Source: Rothia aerolata (GTDB taxonomy: Bacteria; Actinomycetota; Actinomycetes; Actinomycetales; Micrococcaceae). Taken from it: a DNA stretch of 64,000 nt. The notes under the pieces were generated by a model. The model was not told where the DNA came from. It worked only from the letters and a program-made list of their open reading frames with translations, and did not search any database. How positions within the stretch are numbered: position 1 is the stretch's first letter; each line of letters opens with the position of its first letter. The translations under genes were made by a program, and so were the position numbers. The stretch lies in the NCBI RefSeq assembly GCF_014635585.1, contig NZ_BMDC01000003.1, forward strand, positions 186,001 through 250,000, given 5' to 3'. Shown in pieces: positions 59,090-64,000 of this stretch.

Positions 59090-61119
59090 TAGAGAGCCAG
59101 CATCCTTTCTGCGATCGTTGAGTTAATTTTATCTGGATCTACACCTGCAAAAAATCTTTCCTTACGGAGTAGATATGTGCTATCTGAAATTTTATACTCT
59201 TCATTAAGAATATATTTGATAACTTCTTGATGTGTTGTTAAGACGGGACCAAGGCCATCTTCGATGTAATCCAATCTGCTACCGTAAGGCTGATCTTTAA
59301 AGAACTCTTCAAAATCCCAGGGGTAGTAAGCTATGGGTATATCAATAAAAGCAGCGTCAAGCACGACTGAACTATAGTCAGTTAAAACTATCTCAGATTT
59401 GGCTATTGCTTCAGCATATGTATAAGTTGAATTTACAACACGTTTGGAGAATTGGAAACAATCTGTGCGTTTTTTAAGATTGGGATGCAATTGGACAAGA
59501 AGTTTTTTATCTTTTTGTTCAAGATACTCTAGAAGCGCAGGGTCGGTAAGAAGATTATTGATTGTTTTGAAGTATTCGGACTCCATAAAATTTTCAGTTG
59601 AAGCTGTTTGCAAATTGAAGCGCCAGGTAGGCATGAACAATAGGTGTTCAGGATCAGAACTTTTATTTTTTGATAGAGCCTCAAGTCGAGGTATCCCGGA
59701 ATTAAGAGTCTCTCGTGGCACTAATTTATGTAAATAATCAGATTCATTTCGTCCGGTGGCAACGAAAATATCGAATGGTTTTGAGAGAACCCAATCAGTC
59801 ATATCGTTGAGTTGAATCCCATGCTGGAGATAGACAAAGCGAGAGTTTATAAGACTTTTACCCCGATATTCAAGATTGTATATTTGCGAGGCTACAACTA
59901 AATCTGATTTTAAGAACAGGTCATAAAATTCTTGACTGAAAAAGTGTACTAGATTGAATCCCTCAGTTTGAAGCCGACTCCAGTCCCTGGAATTTCGGTT
60001 AAGAGCAAAATATATATTGCTGTACTCAGGGTAGTTATTCATAAAATACCGATATAGATGTTCTGCATTATCGTCCGCCTGTAGAGGCCTATCAAAAAAT
60101 AGAATTTTTGAATTAGGCGTAATGGGACGTTTGTAAAAATCGTAAGTTGCTGGTCTATAGTAGCCTGGGCGTTCTTTATTTGGTCGATATTCTTTCCCAA
60201 TCTCTACATTTTCGTCTGAGAACTCTATAGTGTAGAGCGGGAAATAACTTTCTGTAACTTCATTTTCTGATGGAAAAACTAGGTAGCTATCTTCATCGGT
60301 GAGCTGTTTAAAGAGAAATAAATAGTCATTAGGGTCAAAAATCCAAGAAATGAACCCCACCTCAAATGTATTTGCTAGTTCAATCTTGGACTTGAGCTCG
60401 TTGAGCTCAAATAGTTTCGATATTTCACGAAGATGGGAAACAGAAATTTGTGTTTTTTTAGTTTCACGGAGTCCTCGTAAATATAGGACAACCAAACGAA
60501 GAACGTATAGACGAATTTCTTTGACCGAGCTTTGAATTTTTGGTAGTAAACGATTTGTAGATTCTTCAAGTATGCTACCAATCGCAACTTTCGTAACTGA
60601 GTTGACAGAGTAACCAGCTTCGAATATGGGTGCTGTGTCTACGGACCAGTAGAGTCGGTAAGCTATGTAGAGACTTTTGCGATCGAGGTCAGAAAACGTT
60701 TCTAATGCTTCTACAAGACGGCGAGTATTGAACGCCACTCCATAAATGTCTGTATCTCGCTTGTAGTAATAATCGTCTGTAAGTTTGGTTTTGGAAAGGT
60801 CTGCAGGGATATTCCCCATATATATTTTGGGTTCAAAAAGATACTGAGTGTCTTCGCTAAGACGTTGCAACAGGCCGCTCATGAAGTTGAGGGATAGCGA
60901 GTGGGTGTCCCGCATGAAGATTACATATTTAGTGTCCAAAGATGAACATATCTGGCGCATGGTTTCGCTGGTAAGAGGGCCACTGACTGGTCTGATTTCG
61001 TATCGATCTTCCCAATGCAAATTAGCAGCGATGAGACCGCGGTATAGTTCGGATTCGCGGTCAAGTGAACTTGACGATTCAACGACAACTGTGAGTAAAT
61101 CTGGCGCTGACAAGGGCAT
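59089..61119 (-). CDS. CDP-glycerol:glycerophosphotransferase family protein (TagB/TagF-like)
   Basis: A polymerase or primase of a polyol-phosphate chain. Residues about 1-200 form a glycosyltransferase-like N-terminal domain (LTVVVESSSSL...YVIFMRDTHSLS). The C-terminal CDP-glycerol transferase domain (about 335-676) has ILFFDRPLQADDNAEHLYRYF, FVYLQHGIQLNDM with the catalytic-base His, MPTWR, and LTDYSSVVLDAAFIDIPIAYYPWD, the family signature. Strongly AT-rich. Its ATG is 12 bases after an AAGGA. The same domain is repeated in the neighbouring broken gene. Confidence 0.9.
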   Translation of the reverse strand: MPLSAPDLLTVVVESSSSLDRESELYRGLIAANLHWEDRYEIRPVSGPLTSETMRQICSSLDTKYVIFMRDTHSLSLNFMSGLLQRLSEDTQYLFEPKIYMGNIPADLSKTKLTDDYYYKRDTDIYGVAFNTRRLVEALETFSDLDRKSLYIAYRLYWSVDTAPIFEAGYSVNSVTKVAIGSILEESTNRLLPKIQSSVKEIRLYVLRLVVLYLRGLRETKKTQISVSHLREISKLFELNELKSKIELANTFEVGFISWIFDPNDYLFLFKQLTDEDSYLVFPSENEVTESYFPLYTIEFSDENVEIGKEYRPNKERPGYYRPATYDFYKRPITPNSKILFFDRPLQADDNAEHLYRYFMNNYPEYSNIYFALNRNSRDWSRLQTEGFNLVHFFSQEFYDLFLKSDLVVASQIYNLEYRGKSLINSRFVYLQHGIQLNDMTDWVLSKPFDIFVATGRNESDYLHKLVPRETLNSGIPRLEALSKNKSSDPEHLLFMPTWRFNLQTASTENFMESEYFKTINNLLTDPALLEYLEQKDKKLLVQLHPNLKKRTDCFQFSKRVVNSTYTYAEAIAKSEIVLTDYSSVVLDAAFIDIPIAYYPWDFEEFFKDQPYGSRLDYIEDGLGPVLTTHQEVIKYILNEEYKISDSTYLLRKERFFAGVDPDKINSTIAERMLAL

Positions 61120-61277
61120 AGGGGTGAAAATCCTTGGACGGTTGTGCGGTAGACCCGCTGTGCGGCATATGAATCTTTAGACAATACAATAGTAGTAGAG
61201 ATTCAGTTATATCCACAAAAATATGGACAATTTACGACACGGAACCGCAAGTAGGTAACGGGAGAGGGTGGGGCACA

Positions 61278-62186
61278 TTACTCAAACCGTGTCTCTAATA
61301 TTAGGGAGACTAGTTTCTCACAGCTAGGTTCAGGAGGTAGGTCTGCAGGTTGTCTGAATCTAGTAACATCATCAGCCACTGCATGCTTCACTGCGCTGGG
61401 TAACTCAGCGAAATCATCGACTAGGATAAAGCCTGAATCTAGATATTTATCCCGTAACTTGAAAGAAAGAGGATCAGACTCCGGTGCTACCAGCACGCCT
61501 GGAACACCAATAAAATGGCCTTCATTAACTATCGATGATCGGTCAGTTACTACGACTGCTGCTCGGGCCAAGAACTCCTGAACCTGGTTCCCCCGTATAA
61601 CTGGGATGGACGGGGTGATATTGGATTCTGCAAAAGCCTCCTCCATATTGGGGTGCAGAAAGAATACTGGTACCAGATTGAGCGTGCTGATATTCGCTAC
61701 CCACTGAGTCCAATCGTTTATCCACGAATCAATAGTTGTACCAGGTATTTTGTGACGAATCTTTGGCGACCAAGTAGGGGCGATTAGTAGCACATCTTTT
61801 GGGGTAGACATCGCTCTTAGTTGTTTTAGAGCATCGTGTCTGGGTAGACCGGTTTGCCATACTTCGGGACTGCTTAGGGTGTAATGGGTCCCGTCGCCTA
61901 TGATTTCAGCAGTCTCTCGATCAGTGCTGGTGAGAAGAACATCAATTCGACGGGAATTCAACCACCGCCATATTTGATTCCGTATGATGCCGTGTTGCAG
62001 AAATATAATCCTTTGTTGTAAAGAGACCTTGCTCAATAGTGGTGCGAGAGAGCTATCGCTGATATCGCTGACAAGTATTTCCTGCGCAGAAAGTAAGGTT
62101 TTCTCATAATCTGAAGATTCTGTTGAAACTAGCGTGAAGCCTTCTTTTTCTAGCCGATTCCAATCGGTTGAATCCGGCGAGAGGGC
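61278..62186 (-). pseudogene. C-terminal part of a bifunctional GT2-glycerophosphotransferase gene, out of frame
   Basis: Directly after the (AT)4 tract the minus strand reads, in the frame of the ORF 61278-62036, ALSPDSTDWNRLEKEGFTLV and continues without a stop to VSLQQRIIFLQHGI (His motif), LLIAPTWSP and VVTDRSSIVNEGHFIGVPGVL, a complete CDP-glycerol transferase domain end. The preceding ORF (62150-63736) supplies IWFYMDRAHRASDNAEFFYRYA, the start of that same domain. Deleting one AT unit joins them into about 818 residues. The only start inside this piece is an unconvincing TTG near 62036. Confidence 0.85.
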
Positions 62187-63736
62187 ATATATATGGCGTA
62201 TTTCTGGTAGTTTTTTTCCGCGTAACGGTAGAAAAATTCAGCATTATCTGAAGCACGGTGAGCACGATCCATGTAGAACCAAATGGGAGGTTCTTCTCCT
62301 GTTATGCCTGATAATCTAATTGTCGATTCTTTCTTTAAGAAATTATTATTAATTTGGAAAATATTTTTTCGAAGATGCCAGAGTTTTTTGCGTAAATTAG
62401 TTAAATTATTATTTTTCCTTATAACTTCTTTTGGTTTTTGAATAAAATTTTCTTTAGATTCTGAATGAGGAAGGCGAGGGTTTCCTCTAAAGGGTGCAAC
62501 AATCTGGGGGTTATCATCTAATACAACTGGGGTTCCCTGCTGTGCCCAAAATATACGCTCTCGTACAAGTTCTACTCCAAAAAGCGTGTGGCTTACCCAG
62601 CGCATATGCTGAGGTTCTTTTTCTGTTGGAAAAGTTTCTAAGGGAAGCATCCCGGTAAAGAAATACGTATGCTTAACTAGTTTTTGCCAGGGCTTCTTAT
62701 TGTAGATGATTATTTGGTTATTTAAAGGTGTAGCGACAAAGCCCGTTCCTGCTAGGAGCATCATGCGGCGGTCAAGGCTGAGCGGTGTAAGAGCGTACTC
62801 CTGGACTGCTTCTGGCCTGATACTTAGAAGAACCGTACGTATCAATTCGGTGCAACGTAATAATGTATCGGCAGCAACTAGTTGGCTAGGATGAATAACT
62901 TGGCGATCAGCCTCTATATACCAGGAGAGCTCATAGAGAAGCACATTTTCTAGCCACCGGGGAACATGCCCTAGTTTTTCTATCGCCAGCTGAATCCACG
63001 GTAGGTAGATTGCTGTGAAGGGTAGAACATATTTATCTGGATTTGCCCATGCGGTCGAAGTAGTTGAGTTAGAAGAGATGACATATCTGTAGGTGGCTTC
63101 AGCGCAGAATCCAACTTTGAAATCGGGGCGTAGCGCAGAAACTTCAATAAGATAACGCGATATGAAGTCAGCATCTTCGGACCAAGAGATCCCCTTAAGG
63201 AAACTAACTTCGGTTGCTTCTAAAAAACGTCTATTAAAGGCAGCTGCTGCTACGGATAGCCCAATCATATGAGGCTTTTCAAGTAAACTAACGACTTGGT
63301 TTCCACCATAGAATCGGTAGCGCAGTGGGTGATTATCCGTAACTTGTCCATTGACTTCACGAACAACGCAAGTGTGAATTAACGGTAACGAAACCGGTGC
63401 GGAGGAAACCATCTTCTCAAGCGCATCAAAATATCCTGGAGCGTATGTGTCATCGGCGTCAAGAAAGCATACCCAGTCAGCAGTAGCGTATGAAATTCCT
63501 ATGTTACGGGCAACGCTCACTCCCGCCGGCAGGTCATGGTTGTTCTCAATAGAAGTAGTTTTTACTACTATCCGCTCGTCCTGCTCAGCGAGCTGTTGAG
63601 CTTTACTTAACGTACGGTCGCATGAATCTACTATTATAAAGACATTTTGCGTGAGTGGGGATAGCGCAGACTTCACGGCCCGAGCGAGAGTATGCTCAGC
63701 TTGATATGCAGGAATAATTACGTCAAAGCTAGTCAC
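62150..63736 (-). CDS. Bifunctional glycosyltransferase 2 / glycerophosphotransferase, truncated by frameshift
   Basis: An N-terminal GT-A family 2 domain: SFDVIIPAYQAEHTLARAVKSAL, VSVARNIGISYATADWVCFLDADDTY (DxD-type motif) and SWSEDADF. A linker of about 250 residues follows, then the first about 40 residues of a CDP-glycerol transferase domain, after which the frame is lost at ATATATAT (62187-62194) and ends at TAG 62152-62150. GTG 63736 is the start, behind AGGAGG with six-base spacing; it overlaps the end of the upstream glycosyltransferase gene. The intact protein would be a teichoic-acid-type polymerase. As it stands, only the GT2 part could be made. Confidence 0.88.
   Translation of the reverse strand: MTSFDVIIPAYQAEHTLARAVKSALSPLTQNVFIIVDSCDRTLSKAQQLAEQDERIVVKTTSIENNHDLPAGVSVARNIGISYATADWVCFLDADDTYAPGYFDALEKMVSSAPVSLPLIHTCVVREVNGQVTDNHPLRYRFYGGNQVVSLLEKPHMIGLSVAAAAFNRRFLEATEVSFLKGISWSEDADFISRYLIEVSALRPDFKVGFCAEATYRYVISSNSTTSTAWANPDKYVLPFTAIYLPWIQLAIEKLGHVPRWLENVLLYELSWYIEADRQVIHPSQLVAADTLLRCTELIRTVLLSIRPEAVQEYALTPLSLDRRMMLLAGTGFVATPLNNQIIIYNKKPWQKLVKHTYFFTGMLPLETFPTEKEPQHMRWVSHTLFGVELVRERIFWAQQGTPVVLDDNPQIVAPFRGNPRLPHSESKENFIQKPKEVIRKNNNLTNLRKKLWHLRKNIFQINNNFLKKESTIRLSGITGEEPPIWFYMDRAHRASDNAEFFYRYAEKNYQKYAIYMPSRRIQPIGIG
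62187..62194. repeat. (AT)4 tract at the frameshift of the polymerase gene
   Basis: Four AT units lie exactly where the conserved reading frame switches. Three units would restore YAIYALSPDSTDW in one frame. Short dinucleotide tracts can slip during replication. Confidence 0.85.
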
Positions 63737-64000
63737 CCAAAACCTCCTGACGCCACCGAGTGCTAACTTGAGCGAAATCAAAACGGTAGGCGTATTGAGA
63801 TGCTCTGTGGCTTTCTACTATCCAAGTGCGGTTTGTAACCGTTGAATAAATATAGTTAGCAATTTCCTGAGGGGAGTCAAAAAGCCACCGGTCAGTAAAA
63901 ATCTCTTCGATTCCCTCGCGCGGTAGGAAAACCGGAACGGCGCCAGAAGCCATACCTTCTGCTGCTGCAAGATGAAAAGTTTCTCGCTCCGAAAGCGATA
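63729..64000 (-). CDS. Glycosyltransferase, C-terminal end only (runs off the window)
   Basis: The minus strand is open from the window edge: SLSERETFHLAAAEGMASGAVPVFLPREGIEEIF is the donor-binding end of a GT4-type enzyme (E-x-F-x-L-x-x-E-G-M-A-S-G pattern). The remaining about 60 residues close the fold with DRWLFDSPQEIANYI and a final helix. An ATG at 63953 is internal. It ends at 63729, overlapping the start of the GT2-polymerase gene by eight bases, so the two are coupled. Confidence 0.85.
   Translation of the reverse strand, partial: SLSERETFHLAAAEGMASGAVPVFLPREGIEEIFTDRWLFDSPQEIANYIYSTVTNRTWIVESHRASQYAYRFDFAQVSTRWRQEVLGD

Overview
The window looks like chromosome of a moderately high-GC actinobacterium. 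My best guess is Micrococcaceae, close to Rothia. This is inferred from the gene families (LGFP-repeat protein, CE1759-type FMN reductase, CstA followed by a YbdD-type protein, YhgE/Pip exporter with a degenerate ATPase), from codon use, and from the 28-nt-repeat type I-E CRISPR system. I could not run a search, so genus and species are not proven.

Layout. 1-4.3 kb: end of a fused oligopeptide-transporter ATPase gene carrying an in-frame amber codon, its substrate-binding lipoprotein, and a DedA protein. 4.4-16.2 kb: RecQ-like helicase, tadA, a YhgE/Pip exporter operon with its TetR regulator, upp, a receiver-less winged-helix regulator, a hydrolase, a SixA-like phosphatase and three serine tRNA genes. 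16.3-26 kb: quinone oxidoreductase, cstA and ybdD, an acyltransferase, and a NarL-type two-component system divergent from a FtsX-type ABC exporter. 26-37.2 kb: a complete type I-E CRISPR-Cas locus (cas2, cas1, cas6e, cas5e, cas7e, casB and casA on the minus strand; cas3 and a 23-repeat array on the plus strand). 37.4-48.8 kb: a secreted LGFP-repeat esterase-like protein, an aldo/keto reductase, a CitE-like lyase, tRNA-Thr, a DsbA-like lipoprotein, a nitrilase, a DASS transporter, an FMN reductase, two overlapping secreted proteins and an asparaginase-domain protein. 48.8-64 kb: a surface-glycan locus (glycosyltransferases, Wzm/Wzt-type ABC exporter, wecB/wecC for ManNAcA, polyol-phosphate polymerases). 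Its right part is AT-rich and looks acquired.

The strongest candidate for something undescribed lies between casA and cas3. A minus-strand element there forms a 6-bp hairpin directly abutting the ATGAGCC handle of the CRISPR repeat. The sequence after the handle matches a site in the presumed casA promoter next to an AA(N) motif, and two of its mismatches fall at positions that Cascade flips out. This is what a CreA/CreR-type guide that redirects Cascade to its own promoter would look like. A degenerate orphan repeat also sits directly upstream of the LGFP gene, which is therefore bracketed by two decayed repeats.

Other genome-scale signals: a decamer GGACGACGCC present in 11 exact copies, none in the acquired glycan region; very long perfect intergenic palindromes, two of which share a 20-bp core; and simple-sequence tracts at broken or promoter positions of glycan genes ((AT)4, A8, C9), suggesting phase variation or recent decay of the surface polymer.
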